Source: Flectonema sp. DT1601 (taxonomy: Eukaryota; Euglenozoa; Diplonemea; Diplonemida; Diplonemidae). Taken from it: a stretch of DNA of 64,000 bases. Shown piece by piece: positions 21,401-33,400 of this stretch (position 1 is the first letter of the stretch; each line of letters begins with the position of its first letter). The position numbers and the translations under genes are program-made. The notes beneath the pieces are model-generated. The model saw only the letters and a program-made list of their open reading frames with translations. It searched no databases and was not told the DNA's origin. The stretch is from contig OZ025788.1 of the NCBI GenBank assembly GCA_964019425.1, positions 434,001 to 498,000 on the forward strand. Direction: 5' to 3'.

Positions 21401-24400
21401 TGCCGACTTCAATGGTTATTTAGTAGACATGATATTCTCTTTTGATTTTGATTCGTCTGTTCAGCCGAGAGGTATCCACATGTTGGATTTTACATCTGCT
21501 TCTACTTATTACAAACTAACTGAACCCCGTGTGACAACTACTGGGGGGTGGAACACCAGCACCAGCTCTGTTATTCTTCCTGTGGGCCCAGCGGGAAGAG
21601 AAACTAAACTGACTTTTGGAATCCCAACACCTGATTTGTTCTATGAAGTTCCAGTAACAGATGTTCGATTTGATATTTGGGTGGAGTCAGGAAACAATAT
21701 TAGCATTGGTGTTGGAAGAAGAGCAGCGATACCAGAAATGGTTTCTCATGTTCTCGATATTGAATGTTCTTCGGGAGGGTACTGTGTAACTTACAAGAGA
21801 CAGTCAGAGAGCAGTCCTATTGGTTTTATTGTCTTTATGGCTGTGGGTGATACGTATATCTACAACAACCTAAATATATCATTTGACAGTACTTCGGTAA
21901 CCTTCCCGTCGGGTATTCAGCAGATCCCACCAGACTCGGTAACCCTTTCTCCTTATGGGACATTCCTGCAAGAATACGACTCATTTTCTGACGGTAAAAA
22001 TCGAATTACTACCTCTCCACAGTTTATTGCCACGCAATTTGACAAAGCAACATCGTTTATGGTGGTCTTAGTTACCAAGTCTTCCGTGTTTGACACGACG
22101 TGGAATCTCTATGATTCGGGTGTGAAAGTTGAATCATTTCAGTTTACGAACTCGTCTGAAAATTATTTTGATTGTGGTGACGTAATTACCGCTCAGAAGT
22201 GTTTTCTTATTGATACCACAACACCTTTCTACAAGATTGAAATTATTACGTTATCAGGAACCATCGAGTACGGGAACATGTGGCTCGCTTTTGACGGCAC
22301 TACAAGAGGAAACTACGAAACCGACACAAGCGTTAGTGGCTCTCCGCCTATTCAAACCGTGTTTGCTAACAATAACTTCGATACCATTAATGGTGCTTTT
22401 CCCCTTCGTCCATTCCCTAAAACAGCCGTGAAAGACCTGGTGGAAGATCTTGAAATTGACCTAGGACACCTGGGTCAAAACTACCCTGCAAGGTCTTTTC
22501 GCGTTGAATTATTGTTCACCGATGCTCCAACAGACCTTGAGGCTGTGTTCTCATATGAGCGTAAGGAGTACCCGATGACAATGAGTGTTACTGAATTACC
22601 AGAGTCGCCCGGAGGCTTTTTTGTGACGTTGGTTTCTTTGCCACAAGATAGAAGTGTCGTCCAAGCAAACTTTTTAATTGAGAAAATTAGAATTAAGTTT
22701 GTCAGTGAATCATTAGTACCAATTAGCGTGTATTTAAAACGGGCATGGACCACGTATGTCGATGTTCCTGCTCTTCCAATGCCTTATGATAGGTTATTTG
22801 AATTCTTTTCAAAAGATGAATTGGCTACTCTACCCGCAAATCGAAGGCTCATTGACTACTACCGAGATTATTATATTGATATTTTTGGTATTCATAAATT
22901 CGAATCTTCAAACACATTCTCGGAATTAGGAATCGAGCCCAATTTTGGAGCACAAAGTCTCCCACGGTCGATCACTGTTGCATTCCCTATTCCTATTCGT
23001 AATTTGCAGTTCATAATTGAGACGGAATATTCTTCCGAGATTGATATTTCGTATTGTTACTACGGACCTGATGGTTCTTCTAGAACACCGAAAACAAATA
23101 TTTTTCAGACATCACCGCAAACGTTTGGATATGTTGAGGGAGTCCGTGGGCGCATGATAAATATCAGGGACACCATTGCAAAGGTGAAGATTGACTTCGA
23201 AGCCTCTCGGGAAGTCACTCGATTCCCACTCACTAGTAGTTTGGCTTCACTGTTTAGATTTAAATATTTAATAGCCGACAAGGACATTACTCCAGTAGGT
23301 TTGATAGTACCCAATCTCACTTTATATAATAATGAGAAGTTCTTTGATGACCCTCATCACTATCTTTATAAAATAACCCAGAGTGGTGGTGTTGATGTTG
23401 GAACAAGCTTTCTTGGTGATCCCTCACTTCAGAATTCAGATGTTACATTCCATTTTACTTATATGCCGGTGTCTGCATTTGATATTAAATTGCAATCCGT
23501 AACGCCACAGTCGATCACGTGTCGAATGTATTTTGTAGGTCAGTTAGTTGCTAAAGACACAGTGGTTGTATCTCAGACTTGCGGTTCTTCGTTCTGTGGG
23601 TTTTTACATACAACACAACTGTTCGATTACATCGAAATTGATTTTGAAAGTGATATCGGTTCTATGGTTTTTAATTTACGATATTCATTCGACTTACCAT
23701 CATTAAATCCAACTGGCCTTTACGCTTACGACTTCTTGGATGGACAATCTCCTCAGTTCGCTACACATACAACACCTGATGGGTCAACTTGGGAAACATT
23801 AACCTTTGATGGTACTGAGGCACTCAAACTCATAGCGGATAGCGTTTTAGAAATTCAATTTACAATTGAAGTTAGGACTTTTGAGATTTTAATTTCCAGT
23901 TCTGTACAGCAATCAGTTCTGTTTGATTTTATATTATTTTCATCTGCTTTGGTGGAATCTGTAACACCAGGTATTCCGTGTGGTTCCTTCTTCTGCGATT
24001 CTTACATTTTGGATTTAACAAATCCTATTGTATTTAAAAAGATTGAAATTACTTGTCCAACTTCACCTATTTACATCCACTCCATGAAATATAGCTTTGA
24101 CGCAACACCAACGTTGACATTACCCTCGTATTATTATATGTCATTTAACATGCTGGATTCACCATACGATCCAAATACTCATCAGAATATTGGTATTTAC
24201 AACTTCGGCCCAAATATCGCTTCGTATTCATTTGATGATTCTAATTCTCTGTTCATTACTAAAGATGTTCCAACGTATATAAGAACCATGTTCTTCCCAG
24301 CGACCAACTTCCGTGCGGTGGTCACTTCGTTCGTGCCAACCTTCAGTTTCAGCGTCGAGCTTCACAATGACAACACCACGAGTACACGGGCTGATTACAC

Positions 24401-27400
24401 CGAAGCTGACGCGTTCCGGTGCAGGGGAAGCAGCGAAATTGCGAAACCTGACATCGGCACTTGTGTGGACCTGAACCTGACTGTGGGATCTCCGTGGGTG
24501 GACGACGGGGGAGAGAACTGCGAGTACTACATAGACACGGGCTCCTGCGACATCGCGGGTATCGACGAGCGGTTCCGAAACGAATTCATCGCGAAGGAGG
24601 CTTGCTGCGGCTGTGGTGGCGGAAGCAGTGCGAATGACGTGTATTGCGTGCTGGTTCACGTCGAAGACGCTGTCGGTTATGACCAATTCGTGTTTAAGCA
24701 CGACATGGACAGCAATCTGTATGTGGATGACGTTGCGTTCTCGTTCGACGGGACGGCTGTTTTGCCCAGCCAGTCGGCAACGTATACCATCAATTTCGAT
24801 GACGTTTCCGGTTCTTTCAAAAAAGATGCGTACCAGGGCGTCAACAACTTCGTGCACACGATAGTTCCAAGCGGGAATGTCAGCAAGTTGACAGACTACC
24901 GATCCCCAAGTACGAATTCGTGGTTGTTGGTAGGGGAAACCGGAAAGCTCGTATTTGGAATTTCAGTGGGAGAATCGTACATCCCGTTGGTGGTGCGGGA
25001 CATGCGCCTGACGGTGGCAACCTTGGGGGTGCAGAACAACATCAGCGTGGTGTCGATACTCGAATCGGTGAGGACGGAAAGACAACAAGCTGTGGACGTA
25101 CCGTGCAGGAATGGATCAACGTACTATTGCGCGACGTTCACGCTGGCGGACCTCGACGAGGTGGAGATTGTTGCCGTAACAGAGGAGAGCCTGTGGGTCG
25201 ACGACGTTGTCTACTCGTTCGCTGAGGACCTGTTGCCGCTGCCTGTTAGCAGGCAGACGACGGAATTCAAAGAGGCGTTTGACCACGAAAAGTTCTTCTC
25301 GAATTACGTGAACTCGATGGGTGACACGGCCGCGGAGGCAGTCGGAAAGACACCGTTTCCGCGGAATAGCGTCGCATGGAAAATTGCGGCTGGGTCGACG
25401 AAGGTGATCTCGTTCTCGTTCTTGGAGGTGACGAAGTTGAGGCTGACGATCTGGGGAAAGTCCGCAGGCGACGTGGAGATCACGATGATGCGGAAAGAGA
25501 CGTCGTCCGCGCAGACGGTGTCCTTAGTTGCGAGGGACGCGCGGGAGTACGAGTTCAGGCCCGAGGGTTTACCGGCGTACGGTGCCACCTTCGTCGTGGA
25601 GGAGGGAATCGACAAAATCGCGATCGAGAACCGAGTGTCGTCGTTCATCTTGGTTGACGAGTTGCACTACCGATTTGACGCGGAGGACGGAGCAAGCAGC
25701 GATCCGATTGTGCCGAGAGGGCTGCAGATGCCTCGGTTCACGGAGGCGCGGTTCACGCACGACGTGTTCTACGTCGCGAACATGATCAGCAGCATCGGGG
25801 TTGCTGCTCCGGAGGGGACGCTGGTGTTGTCGGAAGGAAACACGTCGGCTTGGAACTCGGAGGGTGACTTTGCGTGGCGCGTGGGCGGCGACGGAATGGT
25901 GGAAGACGCGGTGATTTCGTTCAACCTGGTTCCGGTGACGGGGCTGCGGGTGTTGCTCGCTTCGGAGTCGTCGGATGTACTGGCGACGGCGAATGTGACG
26001 GTTGGAGGGGGCGTCAACGGCAGCGAGGAGGTGCAGCCGTTTGCGACTGCTTACTGGCGGTGCGGCGGGATGGCGGTGAACCGTTTTTGCGTCGAGTACG
26101 TGATGCAGGAGATCAGCAAGGACGTGCTGATCGTGGCCGGGTTCGATGGTTGGATTGTGCACCTCGACTTCGCATACGATAATACGGAGATCGTGCCGAG
26201 CGGAGCGTTCGTGGAGAAGTTCGATAGCTACGAAGTTGGAGAGGACACGGTTCCGGCGAGCATCATGGAGAAGCACATCACGTACGCGGAGTGCTCGAGG
26301 GAAGTTTCGAAGGAATCCTACGACAAGTCGAAGTCGTTGTTGGTCGCGCCAGGGAGTGATGTGTGCATTACCTTCCTCCACCAGGGACTGACGCCGCTTG
26401 CGGCGACGGACATCAAGTTCGACATTTCGTCGGAGGAGACTTCGGGGACGAAGTACACGGTGATCATGTATCGGAACGATCAAGTTGTCGGGAATGAGGA
26501 GTATGGGGTGGGTGTTCCGTGTGAAGGAGATCAGCACTGCCACTCGTTCAGCAGTTCCTCAGTGATGGCCGACCGCATTGAGATTGCGGTGGCCTCGGGA
26601 TCGTTTTACATCGACAACCTGGAATACTCGTTTGACGAAACGAAGCTGATCCCCAAGGGGCTACAGACAGTGACCGTGGAGGACTCGGAGGAGGCGCGTC
26701 GAGACAAGGGAATGTACTCGCGCACCTTCGCGGAGATGATGACGGTCAACAACGTGTCCTTCCAGGAGGTCACAAGCGCTGTGGCCGTTTCGATGAGCAC
26801 GTTCTTCATGGCTGCGAAGCAGTTCCAGATGGTGGTGCTGACTGAAAGTGTCGATGCGTTCGACAGTGCGATCCAGTTCAGCAAGCAGGGCGAAGATACC
26901 GACGAGATCCGTTTCAACATGACGAACCCGGATGTCTTCGCGTGTGGCAAAGGCATGGCGGGGACAGAGGCACGTTGTCTGTTGATCGTGCTGCGCGATG
27001 TGGACTTGGTCACCATCACGGTGAGCGCGGGAACCGTCTTCTACGGGGACGTGTCGCTGGCGTTCGACGACACGGCCATCATGCACGACAAAGGAGGCGA
27101 CGGTTTCCACCAGACCTTCGTGTCTTTGGGAGCAGTGGACTCGACGACCTTCACGGAAGAGGGGTTGGTGAGCTACCCGCCGTCGCCGGTGCAGGAGATC
27201 CGGAATACCGATTCGTCGTGGAGGTACGGCTGGACGCACAATATCGCTGTGCAGGGTCCGATGGAGATCAAGTTCGGACACAGGAATGCGGTACTGCCGA
27301 TCAACTCGTTCAGGATGCTGTTGGCAGTGGACATTGCGTCGTACAGCGAGGCAACGGACATTTCGGTGACCTTCTCGTTCCATACTTCGACGTCGGCGTC

Positions 27401-30400
27401 CGATGTGACGTTTGGCCCTTGCTTCTTGAAGCACGAGGTGAGCAAGGTCTGTGCGACCGTTGTGTCGCAGTTTGCCGATGCGAACTACCTGGCAGACACG
27501 GTGACCATCGCCTACAATGGATTGATGACGGCGCCGACTATTCAGATCCTCGAGATGTGGTACAGTTTCACCAAGGGAGACGCCGTCCCTCTGCCGTACG
27601 ACATCGTACACAACCCGGACTTCGGCGGGTTCAGCGGCAGCGAGGAAGGGCTGAACAGAGACTACTACGTCACGCACGTCGGGGACGTTCCTCTGCAGAA
27701 AACCTCGCTGCACAGTACCGGTTCGGATGCCCTGCTGGGCACCTGCAACTCTTCTCAAACTGTTGTGTTTCGGTTCGCGCTGCAGGTGAAGCACTTCCGT
27801 GTGACCCTGGAAACGAAGGAAGATGACGTGCTTGCTGAGGTGACCACGAGGTCGGCAACGGGAAGCATGAATGACACTTCGGTGTCGGTTGATGTGCCGG
27901 TCAACGGGAGCTACGGGGTGTTGAATTCGTTCTACGGAGCGACATTCGTGGCTTCGGACGTCTACGAGGTGGAGATCTCGGCAACATCGACCAGCCTGTC
28001 GTGTGGGCTGTCGATCAGCGACATGCGGTTTAGCTTCACTGCCGGGTTGAAGGTGGTTCCGGAAGGAGTTGTGCTCCTACCGCTGGAGGGGTACTCCGAC
28101 AGGGCGTCGATCACCGAGCAGGAAGCAGAGTTCCGCAAGGATGCTTACATGGTGAACTTGGTCAGTCCGACGACGGTGCAGCTGCGGTCATGGGACCAGG
28201 TTCGGGCCCTTACGCTGTCTGCGGGGGGTGAGCTAACGATGTCGTTCACGTACGTGAAGGTAACCGGGTTCCAGTGCGTGCTGTCATCGGTGTCGAGCTG
28301 TACAGTCAACGTGGAGTTGTTCAGAGAGGGATCACCGGTGGGCAGCCCCTTGCCGTTTGAGCTTTCCACGCCTTGCGGCATCATCGGGGAAGAGTTCTGT
28401 GTGGTGGTGTTCCTCAGCTCGGAATTCGACTACATAAAGTTGGGATTGGACGCTGTCGGGGATTCGGTTGCCGTGTCGGAGATTCAGTACTCGTTTGATG
28501 GCAGTTTGATTGTCCCTGTCGGGGTGATTGAGGAGAACTTCTCCTCCTACGGTAACGATGAGGCGATACCGGAAGCCATCGAAGAGAAGCACATCTCAAC
28601 AATTTCGTCTGGGATGTACACGACCGCATCGTGGGATTCAGTTGCCGCGGTCGACGTCACCAGCGGCAGCTCGTTTGAGGTCGGCTTCGGAAAAAAGCAC
28701 GCGAGCAACATGCGTCTGACGATTTCCAGCACAGTGGCTGGGGCGGCGTACACGGTGAAAGGCCGCAGATTCGGTTTGTTGGATACCACCGATCACCGGA
28801 CTGGGGTTCCATGCGGCACTGGATACTACTGCGACACGGTGTTGTTGTGGAATATCGATCGCGTCTGGGTCAGTCCTAGTGGCTCAGACACCGTCACCCT
28901 GAACGGACTGAAGTACAGCTTCGACGGTACGCGGGTAACCTTGCCGCTTGCCCAGAGCATGAATTTCAACGGTGCTTCGGGCAGCGCATCTTACCAGAAT
29001 GTGGATGTCTACAGCTTCGGGCCGTCAACCTCGCCGTACTCGTTCGACAACTCGGAGGCGCTCTTCGTGGATAAGGACACTCCGGGAAGCATACACATGA
29101 TGTTCTTGCCCGCGACCAACTTCCGTGCGGTGGTCACTTCGTTCGTGCCAACCTTCAGTTTCAGCGTCGAGCTTCACAATGACAACACCATGAGTACACG
29201 GACTGATTACACCGAAGCTGACGCGTTCCGGTGCAGGGGAAGCAGCGAAATTGCGAAACCTGACATCGGCACTTGTGTGGACCTGAGCCTGACTGTGGGA
29301 TCTCCGTGGGTGGACGACGGGGGAGAGAACTGCGAGTACTACATAGACACGGGCTCCTGCGACATCGCGGGTATCGACGAGCAGTTCCGAACCGAATTCA
29401 TCGCGAAGGAGGCTTGCTGCGGCTGTGGTGGCGGAAGCAGTGCGAATGACGTGTATTGCGTGCTGGTTCACGTCGAAGACGCTGTCGGTTATGACCAATT
29501 CGTGTTTAAGCACGACATGGACAGCAATCTGTATGTGGATGACGTTGCGTTCTCGTTCGACGAGACACTGGTTAGACCAACGGTTACACCAACGGTTACA
29601 ACAACGGTTACACCAACGGTTACACCAACGGTTACACCAACGGTTACACCAACGGTTACAACAACGGTTACACCAACGGTTACACCAACGGTTACACCAA
29701 CAGTTACACCAACGGTTACACCAACGGTTACAACAACGGTTACAACAACGGTTACACCAACGGTTACACCAACGTTACCAACGGTTACACCAACTGTTAC
29801 ACCAACAGTTACAACAACGGTTACACCAACGGTTACACCAACGGTTACAACAACAGTTACACCAACAGTTACAACAACGGTTACACCAACGGTTACACCA
29901 ACAGTTACAACAACGGTTACACCAACTGTTACAACAACGGTTACACCAACGGTTACACCAACGGTTACACCAACGGTTACACCAACTGTTACACCAACAG
30001 TTACACCAACGGTTACACCAACGGTTACAACAACAGTTACACCAACAGTTACAACAACGGTTACACCAACGGTCACACCAACGGTTACGCCAACAGTTAC
30101 AACAACGGTTACACCAACGGTCACACCAACGGTTACACCAACGGTTACACCAACGGTTACACCAACTGTTACAACAACGGTTACACCAACGGTTACACCA
30201 ACGGTTACACCAACGGTTACAACAACGGTTACAACAACGGTTACACCAACAGTTACAACAACGGTTACACCAACAGTTACACCAACGGTTACACCAACGG
30301 TTACACCAACAGTTACACCAACGGTTACAACAACAGTTACACCAACAGTTACAACAACGGTTACACCAACGGTTACACCAACGGTTACAACAACGGTTAC

Positions 30401-33400
30401 ACCAACGGTTACAACAACGGTACCAACAGTTACACCAACGTTTACAACAACGGTTACACCAACGGTTACACCAACAGTTACACCAACGGTTACAACAACG
30501 GTTACACCAACAGTTACACCAACGGTTACACCAACAGTTACACCAACGGTTACACCAACGGTTACAACAACGGTTACACCAACGGTTACAACAACGGTAC
30601 CAACGGTTACACCAACGGTTACAACAACGGTTACACCAACGGTTACACCAACGGTTACACCAACGGTTACACCAACAGTTACACCAACGGTTACACCAAC
30701 GGTTACACCAACAGTTACACCAACGGTTACAACAACGGTTACACCAACAGTTACACCAACAGTTACACCAACAGTTACACCAACGGTTACAACAACGGTT
30801 ACACCAACAGTTACACCAACAGTTACACCAACAGTTACACCAACGGTTACACCAACGGTTACACCAACGGTTACACCAACAGTTACACCAACGGTTACAA
30901 CAACGGTTACACCAACGGTTACACCAACAGTTACACCAACGGTTACACCAACGGTTACACCAACAGTTACAACAACCGTTACACCAACGGTTACACCAAC
31001 AGTTACACCAACGGTTACACCAACAGTTACAACAACGGTTACACCAACAGTTACACCAACGGTTACACCAACGGTTACACCAACGGTTACACCAACAGTT
31101 ACACCAACGGTTACAACGGTTACAACAACAGTTCAAACACCTGGTGTTCAGCACCCTTGGGCAACTCCTTACGAAGCAATTCGATGCGCTTACGAAGATT
31201 GCTCATTCCTTGTGACGAAAGACTGTAAATACTGTGCTGAAGGAAAAACTAAAAATTGTACAGTCTGTACAGCAACATGTTTTGCGGCAGATTGTTTCGC
31301 GGGATGCAATGCTTCTGATCCTCACACGAATCTAATTCTAAATTCTAATGGAGTTTGTAGTAATATTGATAAACTGGGTAACGGGAACTGTGACAGTGAA
31401 CTGAACTTTGAGCGCACAGATCCTGAGCAGATACTTCTCTTAGGAAATCCAAACTTTGATATGGGTGACTGTCAAACTGCACCAGAAACCGCACAGCAAT
31501 GCATCAACGCTATGTGTGATAAAACCAATTCTTGTGAGACTTGTTGGAAGTCATCAAGTACAACAGATATTTCATGTAGAACTTGTTTCAATTCATGCAG
31601 GGATAATCCCTGTGTTTCATCTCACATTCTTAATGAGTGTAGTACTGAGAACGATTTGTGTGGATTAGGACAGACTTGCAATGACTCACCTCCAAGGAAT
31701 ACCAAGTCATCAATGAATGATTATACTTGTACTTGTACTTGTGAAGGATGCAACCACGAGTCTCAAGTTGGTAGACCTGTAGATAAATGTATACTAGACG
31801 AGTGTGATGCCTTACTATCGAGTGAACAGTGTGAGTTCCCTAAAGTATGCTCTGAGGATGATACTCAATACGGAAAGAAAGGAACTGATTGTAGTTGTGA
31901 ATCTCCATTCCAGTTATCAGATGATGATGAAACTTGTCTTATTAATGAATGTACACAAAAAAACTTTTCAGATACCTGCATTACTGGAAACTGTATTGAC
32001 AAGGAACACCAATTATTATATTCATCAACGTGTTTATGTTACGATGGTGGTTCACACCCAGCATGTGAATATGATGAGTGTGCGAGTGATGATGGGAAGT
32101 GTCCTCCAGAACAAATATGTTTTGATATGAGTAAGTATTCACTAAATGACTGGATGTGTTTATGTAAATCACCTCAAACAGGTCATGCTGTTGCTGAAGC
32201 AGCAAACTGTAAGGACTTTACAAGCATCCCGATATCATTCAAATCATCAGATATGACTACTATTTTATCAACTGAGTTTATTACAAGTCTGACCAAGGCG
32301 ATAACAGATATCGCAAAACGCAACGGTAAAGACTGTGAGATCACTCCAGAATGTATTTATTACGGAGAGGGTGAACCACTTGATAAGATGATTTGTATGG
32401 GAGATTGGGTATTACCAAAAGATCATAACTTACTATCGGCTAATCATATTCCTGTTGTAAGTACTGATGATGTAATTAGAATTACTTTCACAATTGATAA
32501 AGGAAGTCAGTTGGGTATGGATGTTGTAATCAGAAATGATCTTATTGGAGATAATAATGATCCTGCCGTTGGAACAATCTCTAAATTTGTTACTTCGGAA
32601 GTTCATAATACAAATACGAACTTTGTATTCCCAACAGTGACTGCTGTTGGAGCACACACACTGCAGGAACGTTGTGGACTGAATTATATACCTAGTAGTG
32701 ATGGTTGTAGTCCTTGTCCAGAAGGTTTCGTAACAGACATAAAAAACCTCGACGGTCTTATTGCTAAGTTCCAAACTGGTACTTGTATTCCACTATCACC
32801 AAACATTAATAATAACGAAGACTTATTGACTGATCGATTTATTAGTACCTGTCCAAAGGGCACACATTCTACAGGACGTGGTGAGTGTGTGAAGTCAATC
32901 TGCAGAGAGAACTTCCATGTAGTATCACATATGTGTAAATTATGTCCTGAAGGAACTTACCGTCTTGCAGGTGATAAGGCTGTAGGTCTAGATACACAAT
33001 GCAGTGTCATAAGATGTGGAGCAAGACAATGTGTTAGAGATCATAAGTGTGTATCTTGTCCAGCTACTCGGACTTCGAATCCGGGAACTCCAGCATCTGG
33101 TGGGAATACCGCAGGTATTGCTTGGTGCTCTGAAGTTAATTGCACAGGTGACAATTGGTGTACCAACTATGTTTGTGACTTGGACACTGGCATTTGTTTA
33201 TCAAAGCCTAAGGATGCAGGTTCAACTTGTCCTGGTGGGGTTTGCAATGGGCTTGTGTGTGTTCCTACTACTCCTTGTTCAGCCTGTTGGAATGTTGCGG
33301 TACCTGTTTGTCAAACCCCAGTTTGTAATGAGGGAATGGAATGTGACTTAGAACTACTTTCTGGTACTATCTGTGATGACTCTGACCCTTCAACATCTAA

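Larger units (their letters stand above)
24293..29563 (+). other. GC-rich block inside exon 1, bounded by a 450 bp direct repeat
   Basis: Codons change abruptly near 24293 from A/T-ending to mainly G/C-ending and stay so until the stalk begins near 29564, where A/T-rich codons return. The reading frame and the module family continue without break across both edges. The first edge falls inside a module: the upstream half has an A/T-rich style, the rest is G/C-rich. The A/T-rich stretch 24120-24290 is the protein-level counterpart of the G/C-rich stretch 28930-29110. This fits recombination with a G/C-rich paralogue or a recent segmental transfer; an assembly join must be excluded. Confidence 0.75.
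16500..29577 (+). repeat. array of about 24 beta-rich modules ending in a YSFD-like motif
   Basis: Each module is about 140-200 residues. It typically contains an FG or FS strand followed by an FR-x-T strand, a pair of cysteines in a form like PCG-x-x-FC, and closes with [IV]DD-x-x-[YF]SFD...P-x-G before an acidic F-x-D strand that opens the next. Clear ends lie near 17460, 17890, 18930, 19390, 20020, 20500, 21005, 21430, 21870, 23680, 24090, 24735, 25210, 26620, 27560, 28025, 28485, 28910 and 29545, with more diverged ones between. The pattern suggests a beta-sandwich, perhaps sugar-binding, but I know of no named family that fits. Confidence 0.7.

Noticed and set aside
24228-28789. Long - strand frames opposite the GC-rich block (for example 25569-26543 and 26661-27794)
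   Set aside because: High GC content and G/C-ending codons suppress stops on the opposite strand; the + frame holds the conserved modules.
29425-31215. Long alternative + frame through the minisatellite (Leu-His-Gln-Arg repeats) and matching - strand frames (Val-Thr-Val-Gly and Cys-Asn-Arg-Trp types)
   Set aside because: A 12-bp repeat without stops opens several frames at once. The TPTV frame is continuous with conserved domains on both sides; the others begin and end at the repeat edges.
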